The notes under the pieces are model-generated. The model was not told where the DNA came from, made no database searches, and saw only the letters and a program-made list of their open reading frames with translations. From positions 61,146-125,145 of the forward strand of contig QANZ01046538.1 in NCBI GenBank assembly GCA_003254925.1: 64,000 bases of DNA, given 5' to 3'. The DNA is from Chamaecrista fasciculata. Taxonomy: Eukaryota; Streptophyta; Magnoliopsida; Fabales; Fabaceae. The position numbers and the translations under genes were made by a program. This document shows positions 35,766 to 46,743 of this stretch, piece after piece (the stretch's first letter is position 1; each line of letters starts with the position of its first letter).

Positions 35766-36679
35766 GTATATATTAGAACCAAATTCTCTAAAGTGGGTAA
35801 ATTATTGAAGGTTAATTATAAAGAATTTTTTAAAATAAGGGAAAACGAAATGGAAACGAAACTAATGGAAATGGGTCCAACTCATCATGTAGACCCATTT
35901 ATCCCTTCTAATTGGTGATTTGAGTTGATCAACTATTAACTCACCAAAGAAATCAGCTTATATGAGATGACTTTACTTAAACCAGTGATCAATGCTGATC
36001 TAACTTACGAGCCAAATTTCTTTTTGCAAATGTAAATATAAAATTTGAGGTAGTTAAAACCTTATGTAATAAATATAGTTGTTTATTATGTTATTATTTT
36101 GTATGTTAGTAACAATAATTGTATGTTTAAAGTTGTTGTTTATTATGTTTAAACTTTAAAGTTATAAACAAGTTTACATTTTTAGTTTGTTTTGTATATG
36201 TAATGTGATAACTTTCAAATTCATGAAGATTAGAAAAATAAGAATTAATTAGATCATAACATTTAAAATAATTAAAAAAAGACATTGACCAAAAAAAAAG
36301 ATGGGTTAGATGATGAGTTAACTTGGCTGTTGGCTCACCACTTTAGTGAATCAAAATGACTAAATCTTAACTCATAAAAAAAAAAAATCAACCCATGTGA
36401 ATCGATTCTCTTAGCTTGGTAATTGGCTTACTTTGATACCTATGAACTAATATATCAATGAATATTGTCAATATATATTTCGCACATTAATATGCTAACC
36501 TCATTTTAGGGTAGAAGTATTATTTTTGTCTTTAAATTTTACATTAATTTTTAATTTTGTCTTTAATTTTTTTTGCTGTCAATGTCATTCTCAATATTTA
36601 ATATTTTGATTAATTTTATCATTTTCTCTTACTTTAGCCAAATATCAATGATAGATTATACCTGACTAATAATATGTAA
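35766..36679. other. AT-rich intergenic, no gene seen
   Basis: Bases 35880-36020 and 36300-36430 share loosely inverted phrases (for example 'gttaact' and 'ggctcacca' types) and could be the arms of an old MITE, but the pairing is weak. No gene is recognised. Confidence 0.35.
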
Positions 36680-36900
36680 CTAGAGGCTTTGCGTGCCCTA
36701 ACGGGCACGCAAATATATATATAAAATAAATGAGGGACTAAATCGTTAACACAGTAAAAAAGAAGGGATCAAATAATAATTTTCCTCTTATTATTAATTT
36801 TGTACTATAGTTTTAAAATGTGGACGACCAGAAAGGGGTGGAGCCATATAATATAAGATGTAAAATTGATAAAAATAAAACTCAAACCCTAACTCATATT
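36680..36900 (-). mobile_element. Possible Helitron 3' end (minus strand)
   Basis: Read on the minus strand, an 11-bp stem (36688-36698 with 36703-36713) and 4-base loop is followed by four bases and CTAG, then T. Helitrons end in a short GC-rich hairpin followed by CTRR and insert before T. The adjoining ~160 bp (36720-36880) match 44985-45150 in opposite orientation, so the unit is repetitive. The second copy lacks the hairpin. No 5' TC end or RepHel ORF was found. Confidence 0.45.
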
Positions 36901-38676
36901 AAAAAACACAATGAAACTTGTCGTCATGTTAATTTATTGAAATAAGTTAGTCAAGTAAAATTAACCCAAATGTGATTTAAAAGTTTTTTTTTCTCAAACT
37001 TAAAAATATATTGGGAACGAAATTAAAAATTTATTTAATGTTTGAGAAAAAAAATGTTTTTGTCCTCATTGTAAAGACGGTATCTCTGTAAGGAATTAAT
37101 ATCTTCTTTTTTTTGTAGACGATATATATGTGTCACATATATTATTGTTGTTAGTAGAAGTTAATTAATTTATGAAAATGATAAGGAAGAAAAGAATATA
37201 ATGAACGTGGCAAGAAGAAGCCAAGAAAGTCGGAGTTTAGATGAAACGGGTAGAAACTTAAGCGAGGAAGCAAATCAGTTGTTTAGCGGAATTAGAAGTT
37301 TGGATTTTATATTTGTTATTAAATGTTAATAATTAATGACGAAAATCATATCACTCAGTTAAACGGTGACATCAGTAATGTTCTCAAGTTAAAACCTGCT
37401 TCTGTTATTTTTTTTCCATTTCAGAAGGTGGTCTACCCGACAACGAAATCCAGTTCAACAAGCAATCTCTCTCTCTCTCTCTCCTCTCTCTTGAGTTGAA
37501 AAAAAATGATAAAAATTTTAACTAAAATCCAATGTAATTTCGTGTAGACTGAAGTCATAAACTCACAATGAAAATAAAATGAGATAGTGTGTTGTGTTGT
37601 ACTTTTTTCTTTCCAAGTAGTTAAATGAGTAAATAAAATAAGGCAAAATATTCTTCTTATCCGTAACGTAAAATATGAGGTAAAATTTAATTGCATTTTT
37701 AAAATTTTTTAAGTTAATTATATTTTTTTTTTGTCAATTATACTCCTAAGTTCAATATACAATTAACTCAAATTAGGAGTACAATTGATTTAAATGTGAA
37801 GTATTATAAGTATAATTGACCAAAAGAAAATTTTGAAGGTACTAAGAATATTTTTTTTATAAAATAATAATTGAGTAATTATAATACCATAGATTTTATA
37901 ATTTAGTTTTTTAAATTTTATTGACAATATATTTAAAAATTATATTATAATAACTGTTCAATCTTAATTAATATATTAATAAAATGACTAAATTGATGAT
38001 ATTTCTATTTTTTAGAGACTATATTTTATAATTTTCTCTTTAAGGATTAAATAAAAATTATCACCTTTTAAAAACTAAATTATTAATTCACTCTAATTAA
38101 ATCAATCCAATTTGTTCAAAAAAAATTAAATAACATTTACATCTTCACGCACACACATATATGGATATGGTTATTTGTTACTTCAAGCTTAACCTTCTTA
38201 ATTATATTGACTATTATAGCCCATCTTAAAACCGGGTATAGGTACAAGAACCCTAAGAACGGACCTTTTAATTTCTTAACAATTGTGTCACCCAAAAAAA
38301 AAAGAAACACTTAAAAATTGTTCTTTTTTTTTTTCTTTCCCTCATGATAAATTTCAAACAAATATATAAATAAATTATGTGATATAATCATAGTTGACTA
38401 ATAGGGCACCGATCATACCCTTAACAAGTCCCATCTTGGAGTTGAAAGACTGATTTTCTGCACACAAAGTTTTATTGGCTGTCACATTTAATTGTGACAG
38501 CTACGGTTCATACGTTGTCTACCCTTCCATTCAAATTCCAAAAGCTAGGAGGAAAAAATTTTAATTACCAAAATTAATTAGACTTTGGCTTCAATTTCAT
38601 AGATATATGATATGATCTATAGAGGTCGTCGAATAATTGGGAATTTGGGATGCATTAGTTATAGATTAATAAAAAC
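36901..38676. other. AT-rich intergenic, no gene seen
   Basis: There is no recognisable gene. A CT-rich run (about 37467-37490) is the only simple-sequence feature. ORFs in it have no domain signal. Confidence 0.45.
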
Positions 38677-38752
38677 TAGGGATGGCAACGGATAGGATAT
38701 CCGAAAATTTTTCACTATCCGTATCCGTATCCGTTCATTCTTTTCAATATCC
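38677..38752. mobile_element. Truncated hAT end at single-N junction
   Basis: The stretch starts TAGGGATGGCAACGGATAGG, nearly identical to the inverted end of the hAT element at 5788-6228, and continues with the same 'tatccgtatccg' composition. It stops after 76 bases at an N (38753), beyond which copia sequence begins abruptly. Confidence 0.75.
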
Positions 38753-38766
38753 NGCAAGTGGGAGTT

Positions 38767-41018
38767 TGATGGAGATTGTGCCCTAGGGCCAATCATTTCA
38801 TATGTATGAACATATAGATTGACTAATTTATAGATGATAAATTGAGTCGTTATCACATTATTAGCATGTTTACTGTGATAACAATCCTTGATTAATTATG
38901 TGATAATTACTCTAAATTGTCCCTGGTCGATTATTCATGTGGGAACGTGAATGAACTAAGACCAGCATGACTTTGGTGTATGGAGATACACGCATGAGAT
39001 GCTTTACGAGAGTCATGGTGCAATTATGTAAGGGGTTACAAGTTGCTGGACCGACCCGGAGAGTCCTGCATGGGTTTAGTCATGAGGTAACCTCTCTTGT
39101 ACACCTGTCACGATGCCCTTAGACCTGAGGTCTTGACTATTCCAGCGTTGTAGGTGTCGAACTTTGGCCTAGTCCAACGTTGCCCGTAATAGGGTAGCCA
39201 TACAGGCTAGGTACGGGTTAGGTTGTTTACCGTGCTGAGGAATGTGGTTGACCAAGAAGGAATTTTGTCCCTCATTAAGTTGAGAGATATTTAACTGGGC
39301 CCCTCGATGAGTCTGTCCAAGGAATGTGTGGCCACACAGGGAAATGGGACTAACTCAAGGAATGGAGAAAGTTATGGTTTGGATTACAAGGATGATTTTC
39401 CCATGCCTTATCCATGACCAAAATATCGTGTGACAATCGGGATTATCACATGGTGGTACTAAGGTTAAGTCATTGGCGTTAGAACGATAACTCACGTGTT
39501 TTGGGTAGTCGTGATGGCTTGCTAGAGTCCGCTCTCAACTTGTGAGTCATAGAGATGGCTTGCTGCCAACTTCACGTGAGGCCTGCTGGGTCACACACGA
39601 GCAGGATCAAGATACCATTATGGGACACGAATTAGGGTTAATTCGTGAGTCACTTTAGTGACACTATTTAAGACATAGTTGAATATCTTAGGACATGAAG
39701 TCTTGTCTTAAATAATATCTACGTTTATGATATTTAAATTTGTTAGACAAGTTTAAATATATATTAATTGTTAAATAGTTAATTTGATTAATCTATTTAC
39801 AATTGGATTCTTGTTTAAAATATTAGGGAATAATAAAGTGGATAAGCCTCCTAAAAGTTAGGGGATTATTGATTTATTAAATTCTTTAATATTGGACAAC
39901 AAGAAGAAGAGGGTGGCGCCTCTTCTTGATTTTTATTAATAATAATGTTTTGTTAATTTAAATCAAGATTTGAATTTGAATTCAAGATTTGATTTTGATT
40001 TCAAGATTCAAGTTTGAATTAAAGATATTAGGGTAATATTTTAATTCAATATTGTTAGGGAATTTGAATTCAAGATTCAAATTTGAATTAAAGATATTAG
40101 GGTAATATTTTAATTCAATTTGTTAAGGAAATTAATACGTTGGTTATAACTTCCTAAGAGTTAAGATTGTTATTTTATTTATTAAATTCCTACAAAATAA
40201 AGAAGGGGATGGCGCATGGCTTGATCCAATGGTCAAGATTTGATCTTGCATTTTGGATTTCAAGATTGCATTTTGAATTTCAAATTAAGATATTAATGTA
40301 ATATTTTAATTAAGAGTTCAAATCCTCTTGACAAATGGGGATTAAGCATTCAAGATTTACTTTTCAAGATTTGATCTTGAAATTTAAATTTGAATTGCCT
40401 ATTAGTTTTGAATTATAATATTAGTATAATATCATAATTCAAAATTTAGGGAATCCCTATTTTCTTTATTATAATTCCCTAATTTCATGAGTTAGGAAAA
40501 TAACTCTATTTAAACACACACACTAGGGAAAGTCGCCTAATTCATTCCACACACAAGGAGAAAATTCGACTTGACCTAATCTAGAGAGAGAAAGTCGACT
40601 ACTTCCAAGAGAGAGAGTGAGTCGCCTATTTTTCCTAGAGAGAGAGGTGTGATCAAACCCTAAAAGGTTTGGGGCTTGTGTGTGATTTGTGCGCCACTTT
40701 TCTTGGAGGTTCAAGAATTGTTCTTGAACATTCAAGAACCGTAGATTTGGTTCCCGTAATCTCTTGGGAAGAAGAGATTGGAGGCTAGCACCTGGGTGTC
40801 TGCCAAACTGTTCGTGTGGATCACCGGCAGAGGAAGGACACGAACCCGTGGACTTCTCGGAATCGCAAAATTAAAGCTACCGATTGAATTTTGGTAAATT
40901 TCTTTTCCTACTAGTATAAACATAGTTAGTGGATCTTGGAAAGGAAATTATAGGCTATGCGAAGAAAAATTTAAATTTTACACTTTTTCCGCTGCGCTCG
41001 CTCTATAATTTCCCAACA
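38767..41018 (+). repeat. Ty1/copia LTR (2.25 kb) with attached polypurine tract
   Basis: The stretch begins TGATGGAGATTGTGCCC and ends TTTCCCAACA. It is homologous along its length to the LTRs at 55853-58002 and 63192 onward, which begin TGTTGG; this copy has an A for T near the tip. The 12 bases before it match the polypurine tract that precedes the 3' LTR at 63192, so it is the 3' LTR of an element whose interior is missing, not a clean solo LTR. A 69-bp internal tandem duplication lies at about 40000-40120. A TATA-like tatttaaac is near 40507. Confidence 0.85.
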
Positions 41019-41720
41019 GTTTATTATTGTTGTGTTGTATTCTATTGCTAGTCTACACCTAGATCAGTTGATCTATGTATTATTAGTCTTAGATAATAGT
41101 CTTTTAGATTGCATTAATACTTTCATAACTTTATTGATTGTAATTAGGGAAGTACTTTTGGAAACCTTACTATTATATTTAATAAAGTTGCTCTTTTGTT
41201 CACATGAATGGTTTTCATGATCGGTTAATTGAGTTATCTATCTTAAAGTCTCTATTATCCCCATTGGTTATTGAAGTTTATAATTATAGTTGATAATTCC
41301 ACTTCCTATAAATAGGGTGAGTTTCACATGTTTATGATCTTATTATCTTCGAGGTATCAAAGATATAACTTTGAATGTGTTATTGATAGTTGATATAATT
41401 ATAATAATAAACCTTGTTTATCTTTATGAGTTAGGATGTTAGAATTTGTGATTGTTCTCAAGGATCTTTATCTTTATTGTTTTCGTTATCTTTTATGTTT
41501 CTTTCATATATCTTTATAAGTCTTTAAACATTCAACCTAAGTTCTTAGTCATTTATACAATTGATTAATTAGTAGTTGTTCTTAGCACACGAAGTTCCGC
41601 GAAAGATCGACCATGGGTTAGCAACTATACTACATATTAATATATAGTAATACATGCGAGGCTCGAGTATTATTAAATTTGATTCTCAGGCATTCTCAGG
41701 CACCTTACGTCGGGTGCCGG
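41019..41720. other. Possible older LTR-like sequence, no gene
   Basis: This contains a TATA-like tcctataaatag near 41305 and, near 41590, 'cgaagttccgcgaaagatcgacc', which is reminiscent of U5 regions of plant gypsy elements. No ends or coding sequence were found, so classification is uncertain. Confidence 0.25.
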
Positions 41721-41724
41721 TCAG

Positions 41725-42072
41725 CCCCTCAACTTTTCTTCATTTCGTTTTGGTCCCTCAAAGTTTCCAAAACATTCCACCATTAGACCCTTAGCATTTT
41801 CCGTCCACTTTTCTGTTAAAATAAAAGGAAAAATAGACTTTCATCCCCTAAAAGTTGTAGTTTTTTACATTAAGGTCATTTTTCTTTTATTATAGGATCA
41901 AAACGTAGGCAAAGAGAAATAAATAGACAATTTTAATATATTTCACATAAAAATAAATAACAAAAACCCCGAGGGACTAACGGTGGAACGTTTTGAAAAC
42001 CTGAGGGACCAAAACAAAATGAACAAAGTTGAGGGACCAAAACGGAACTATGTGCAAGCCTAAGGGACCAAA
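41725..42072. mobile_element. Foldback MITE ('ggtccctcaa' type)
   Basis: The left arm (about 41725-41790) contains 'cgttttggtccctcaaa' followed by 'ccaaaac-ttccacc-ttag'. The right arm (about 41971-42035) is its reverse complement with a few mismatches. Outside the right arm extra 'gggacca' phrases extend to 42072, so the left end may be truncated. It lies about 430 bp upstream of the MBD-like gene. Confidence 0.6.
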
Positions 42073-42370
42073 CTAGGACTTTGGCCTAATAGTTTGCTAA
42101 TGTAAGAGAAAAGAATAAAATTGAGCCAAATGTGAAACATTAAGGGCGAACTTGACTACAAAAAAAAAAGAATGAAGACCAAATTGACAGCCAATGTAAA
42201 GTTTGAGGACCCAAAAGATGCTTTTCTCATAAAGTTTTTCATAGTGATGGTCCACACCCCAACGACAAATTGCAAAATCCACGTGATTCAATTTTTGGAA
42301 AATATAAACCAACGTTACGCAACGACTCTATTCGAGTCAAATTAGCGTTACGTAACCCTTCTGTAAAATT

Positions 42371-42396
42371 ACTCTCTCTCTCTCCTAGCTCCCTCT

Positions 42397-42442
<46 letters not shown>

Positions 42443-42454
42443 CACACACACACA
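42371..42454 (+). repeat. (CT)n and (CA)n microsatellite in the 5' leader
   Basis: An interrupted CT run (42371-42439) is followed by a CA run (42442-42454), 46 bases before the MBD-like ATG. CT-rich leaders are common near plant transcription starts; length variation here could affect expression. Confidence 0.85.
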
Positions 42455-42499
42455 GTCATTTGCTCTGTGTTTCTATCTCAACTTAAAAAATTCTCAACA

Positions 42500-44226
42500 A
42501 TGGACGCCGAGGCTGCTAGGATTCAGACAAGAAACATAACATCACCAATGTCATTAGAGACGGTTGAAAAGATCAACCGAAGATCTAGGAGGCGTGTGAA
42601 CCCACGCACTGTTAGCAATCTTTACGACCGAGCCACCCCAAAATACCAATGGCTGCTCCCTAGTTGGGTCGCCGAAGAGCGTGTGATGGAACATGGCAGG
42701 GTTTACACGGTAAACTATCATAATCATCCAACACTTCAATATCACCCATTATTAGTAATAGAGTTAGTAAACTAACAATTTAATCCCAGAAAGATGGCTG
42801 CAGAATTGATATCTTAGCCTTGAAAGATTAAAATATACAATTTAGTCCTTAAAAGATCCAAATGCTATACTATTCAATCCTTTTTATGGACTAAATAGTA
42901 TATTGTTTGAATCTTTTAGGGCTAAAAAGTATACCATTTTAATTTTAAAAGAACTAAATGTGTATTTTAAAATTTCATAGACTGAGTTGTCAGCTCAACG
43001 ATCTTTTAGGGACCAAATTGTTATTTTACTCTTAGTAATAACTTAAATTCGATCTGGGAAAGATTGAAATACATAATTTAACTAACTCCTTAAAGATTCA
43101 AACGGTATATTTCCTTGTCTTTTTTTAATGAACGAAAGAGTATATCGTTTGGATCTTTCAAGGAATAAACTGTGTATTTCAATCTTTCATGGACTGAATT
43201 GCTAACTTGACAATTTTCCAAGGATCGAGATGTTAATTTACCCCTTATTATTATCATTTTTTTCCTGGTTTTTTGTTAGAAATGGGAAGGGGTTACAGGG
43301 TGATGTATCATCCATGATCTAACACTCCATCCCTTATATTTGGAAACAATTTGAGGTTTTGACTATATAGACATATTCAAAACAAGTGTCTTGATCAATA
43401 TCAATAGTCTTTATTGTATATAATTTTAATTCCAGATTATTCCTTAAATTTAATTGTGCTTGTAAAATATTTTCAAATTAGATATTTAATAAAATTTGAA
43501 GATATTTAATTCTTTTCAATAACTTTGTTAATTAAGCTAAAAACTCTTTTACTAAAAAAAGAATTAAAAACAGAATTTAATTACTGCTTAAAGTTTCTTC
43601 ATTTCAATACTTTAAACTATTCCAATTTTAACTTTTCTTTTTTAGAAAAAATAAAAACTTTCAGTTCTAGAATTAAGTTGTTACTCTATCTATGTTATTT
43701 GACCCATAGAACTTCTTCTTAGGAAAATAATGAACGCAAGAGAGATAGAAAATTACTCATAAACTGAAAAAAAAAAAAATCATACGCTCTTGAAAGTAAA
43801 TTTTAGTACACACAATTCTGATGATGTCTTAAAGTTCGTAGATTTGGTAATTACATGAATGAATATATATATATATATGTGTGTGTTGGAATTCTTCTAT
43901 TATCTATATATAATATCATATCAATCAAGTACGAACAGACTCTCTTTACCTGAGATGTATCTGTATAATTATATATACATCGATCAATTTCACACTACAA
44001 GTAGCTAGTCTATTATTCTCAAGAAAGTTGAAATTAGACAACTAAATATGTTAAGTTGTTAACTACTCTTAATTACTTAATAATCACGAATATATATGTT
44101 ATTAATTATTAATTATAATGACTTGTTTTGCAGTACTACTATGACCCAGAGGGGAAGATGTACAATACCCAGCAGGACGTTTTGGCTGCATTGGATGAAG
44201 CTGGGTATATCATTGTTGACAAATAA
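42500..44226 (+). CDS. Small MBD-like domain protein
   Basis: Exons are 42500-42709 and 44134-44226, with a phase-0 GT-AG intron; the product is 100 aa. The N-terminal half is basic (INRRSRRRVNPRTVSN). The C-terminal half, LLPSWVAEERV...GRVYTYYYDPEGKMYNTQQDVLAALDEAG, follows the plant methyl-CpG-binding pattern 'LPPGW..E.R...G..DKYYYDP..G.KFRSK.EV..YL'. The position where MBD proteins carry the base-reading arginine (the R of 'FRSK') is Asn here, so methyl-CpG recognition is doubtful. The first arginine-finger region is also shortened. The protein may retain the fold for protein contacts. Assignment rests on motif resemblance; the gene model rests on in-frame joining and on a second intron in the 3' UTR. 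Confidence 0.65.
42749..43042. mobile_element. Foldback element in MBD-like intron
   Basis: The left end ttattagtaatagagt and the right end actcttagtaataac are inverted, and 'caatttaatccc' pairs with 'gggaccaaattg'. Internal phrases ('agatccaaatgctatact', 'agtatattgtttgaatct') are also complementary, so it folds throughout. Confidence 0.6.
43057..43190. mobile_element. Second foldback unit in MBD-like intron
   Basis: The arm gaaagattgaaatacat (43057 on) pairs with the stretch ending gtatttcaatctttc (to about 43188), and an inner 'ttcaaacggtata' pairs with 'tatatcgtttgga'. It is similar in wording to the preceding unit and may be a tandem or nested relative. Confidence 0.5.
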
Positions 44227-44234
44227 ATGAAAAG

Positions 44235-44718
44235 GTAACAACTATAATTAACTTTCTAGTCCCACTATGTATATTACTCATGAGGATTTAAATTTGTTGG
44301 AATTTGGGGTCTAGATACGTGGGAGAGTCGTACCAGGTCATATGTTAATCAATTTTAAATGACCGAAAAAGGAAGAAAATACATTAATTACCAAATCTAC
44401 GAACTAATGAGGGCGTCTAGATTTGTAGCTTCTGTATTTACTTTATTTCTTGGATTATATTTATTATTTATTATATTTCAATTCTTGTGTTAGGTCTTGA
44501 GACTCCAAATCCAACGGAATGAATAAAAGTTCTAAACAAAATTTGTATACCTTGAATATATTTATGTGAATTTTGAACTGCATATTTAGTTTCATTTTCA
44601 ATCCCTCTTATATTTCATTTTGTGACTAATAGATTAGAGTGACAATTACTTCAATTTCTATAAATTAAATAGTGTATTAAATTTCCTACGTGTCTTCTTG
44701 ATTTTGTGCGTGTTGCAG
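44235..44718 (+). other. Probable 3' UTR intron of MBD-like gene
   Basis: Eight bases after the stop codon, AAAAG|GTAACA is a good donor, and TGTTGCAG at 44711-44718 is a good acceptor. The exon downstream (44719 on) has no continuing frame, so this would be a UTR intron. Introns after the stop codon by itself would favour regulated mRNA decay only if far from the stop, which this one is not. Confidence 0.4.
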
Positions 44719-44854
44719 GAGAACATATTGCTTAGCTACAAGCTTTTCTTATCTCAAAATGTGAATCTACTAATGAAGAAAGTGTAGTGAAGCAGTATAC
44801 ATTTATCGAGTCAGAGTGTGGGTTTTTTAGTTTTCTTTTAAAGGTTTATACATA

Positions 44855-45421
44855 CAGTGGCGGTTCTTCATATGTATATATTAGTATGTGTAATGCTAAG
44901 TTTCAATCATGTGGCTTAGTGATAAGCTGATGTTTTTGAATTCCAAAGTACATAGGTTCGATTCATCCCCCGTCCCCCCGCCCCCGAGATTCACCTTCGT
45001 ATATCTTATATTATATGGTTCCACCCCTTTCTGGTCGTCCATGTTTAAAACTATAATCTATGAAATTAAAAATAAAAGAAAATTTACTATTTGGTCTCTC
45101 TTTCTTTACTAAGTTAACAATTTAGTCCCTTATTTATTCTAGTATCTATATATTAGCATGTGACATGTTTATCTTCAATCATTTAGCTTCATAAGTTTTC
45201 TAAGAGAAGTGTTACATCAACTTTCAAAATGCTCAATCACATTTGCCACACATCAGATAATACCCACCATTTCCAAAAACACAAAATCCCTTATTCTAAC
45301 TTAGAAAAATTAAAAATATATTATAGTACTTATTTTTTTAAAAAAAATTAGGCAAAAATACCATTTAAGTCCTCGAACTTTACCCCCGCCCCCCTAAATC
45401 ATCATCCTGGCTCCGCTCTTG
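44855..45421. mobile_element. Candidate transposon with 'cagtggcgg' ends
   Basis: The left end cagtggcggttc and right end cctggctccgctcttg resemble the plant repeat end 'cagtggcggagccagg' in inverted orientation. The interior includes tRNA-like boxes (tggcttagtgataagc at 44911 and ggttcgattc at 44954) and the ~160-bp block shared with 36720-36880. No exact target duplication is seen, and the structure looks composite. Confidence 0.35.
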
Positions 45422-46400
45422 TATGAATAGATAGTCCTCTAGAGAATATCAGGGTTTATTAAGCAACAAAAGAACTAGTTTATTATTCTTGTTTGATTGA
45501 GCTATTTCCTTTTTTTTTTCGTTGAAGTCTTAGTAGTAGGGAGGTATATTGATCAATGAGTGTCTGGTGAAGAGTCTTCCAAATTAAGCATGCATCATCA
45601 ATACATCTTGGTAAATTCATAAACTACTCCCACACTATAAATTCAAATAGATAATAATATGAAGTATAATAGAAGGGAGATTACAAGAAAGATAATAATA
45701 ATGGTGTATAATAGAAAAATCAATAACGAACACTTCAGAACTAAGAAGCTTATTTAATCAATTTTTCTCATCTAACATTCAAATGTCAAATAGACACTAA
45801 ATTAACAAAATTTTAACATTAATGATACTTAAAGACTATTTTATAACAATTTTGAATGTGTAAAGATTAAGTTACAAAATATGAAAAATATAAAATTTGA
45901 GTTACAAACTCAACAAAACTATAATGACAAACACTTGTGTGCATTGCGAAATTCCAGTCAAATACAGCTCAGAATCTAGCGTTACATTAGAAATCAAAAC
46001 CCAAAAATTTTATTTATCATTAGGAGTGGGGCTCAAACTTTAATTTTTTACTAGTCCCTCACTCCCTCTATAAAGTTTTGCATATTTACAAGCACAACCC
46101 ATTCAAAACCGTTTATGTTCAGTTGTGCTGTGTGTGTGTTGGTTGTGGTTGCAGTACATGTATATAGATTTGTAATTTATTATTTTATGTGTATTATATT
46201 TTTTACACTCAAAATATTCTTAATAAGATTATTGTATATATTTTGAGATCTAATTGATTAAATCTATTACAGGATTAAATTAATTTTTTAATATATACAG
46301 ATCCCTTCTATCATTAAAATGTCTATGTTTAGTTAAATTTATTATAAGAGTTAAATTAGGCAAACTCATTTAGAGCCTTAGAGGATAAAAATAGAAAAAT
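45422..46400. other. AT-rich intergenic, no gene seen
   Basis: No gene, RNA or bounded repeat is recognised in this stretch. Confidence 0.45.
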
Positions 46401-46438
46401 TCATTTAGAGGTTATATATATATATATATATATATATA

Positions 46439-46626
46439 GGAAAAAATCTATCAAGTTTCTCCAATTACAAGTTTTAATTATATTCTCTCTCTTTAATGAT
46501 TGGTCAAATAAAGAATAGTAGTTAATATTCTCTTTCTATCATGATTGATATTTATAAAATTTTTGTCACGTGTCAAATGTTAATTGGAGAAACAAGGATA
46601 CAAGGAACTTGATATAAGTTTTTCTC
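46439..46626. mobile_element. 188-bp MITE inserted in TA microsatellite
   Basis: The left end GGAAAAAATCTATCAAGTT and the right end, in reverse complement GAGAAAAACTTATATCAAGT, are inverted; 'tctccaatta' follows on both arms. Long TA runs flank both sides (46413-46438 and 46627-46650), consistent with insertion into a TA microsatellite and a hidden target duplication. Confidence 0.6.
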
Positions 46627-46743
46627 ATATATATATATATATATATATATCACTTAAGGATTTTTTTTTAAATACTAATATGCCTTCACATACTGAACTG
46701 TCATAGAATTGGATCTAAAGTATTCAACTGCATAAATAGAAAA

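Noticed and set aside
40000..40120. Short repeated blocks considered as a CRISPR-like array
   Set aside because: They are a two-copy tandem duplication inside a plant LTR with no spacer pattern, and the genome is eukaryotic.
38767..41018. Clean solo LTR
   Set aside because: Polypurine-tract sequence is attached on its left and an N interrupts the flank, so it is a 3' LTR of a truncated or collapsed element.
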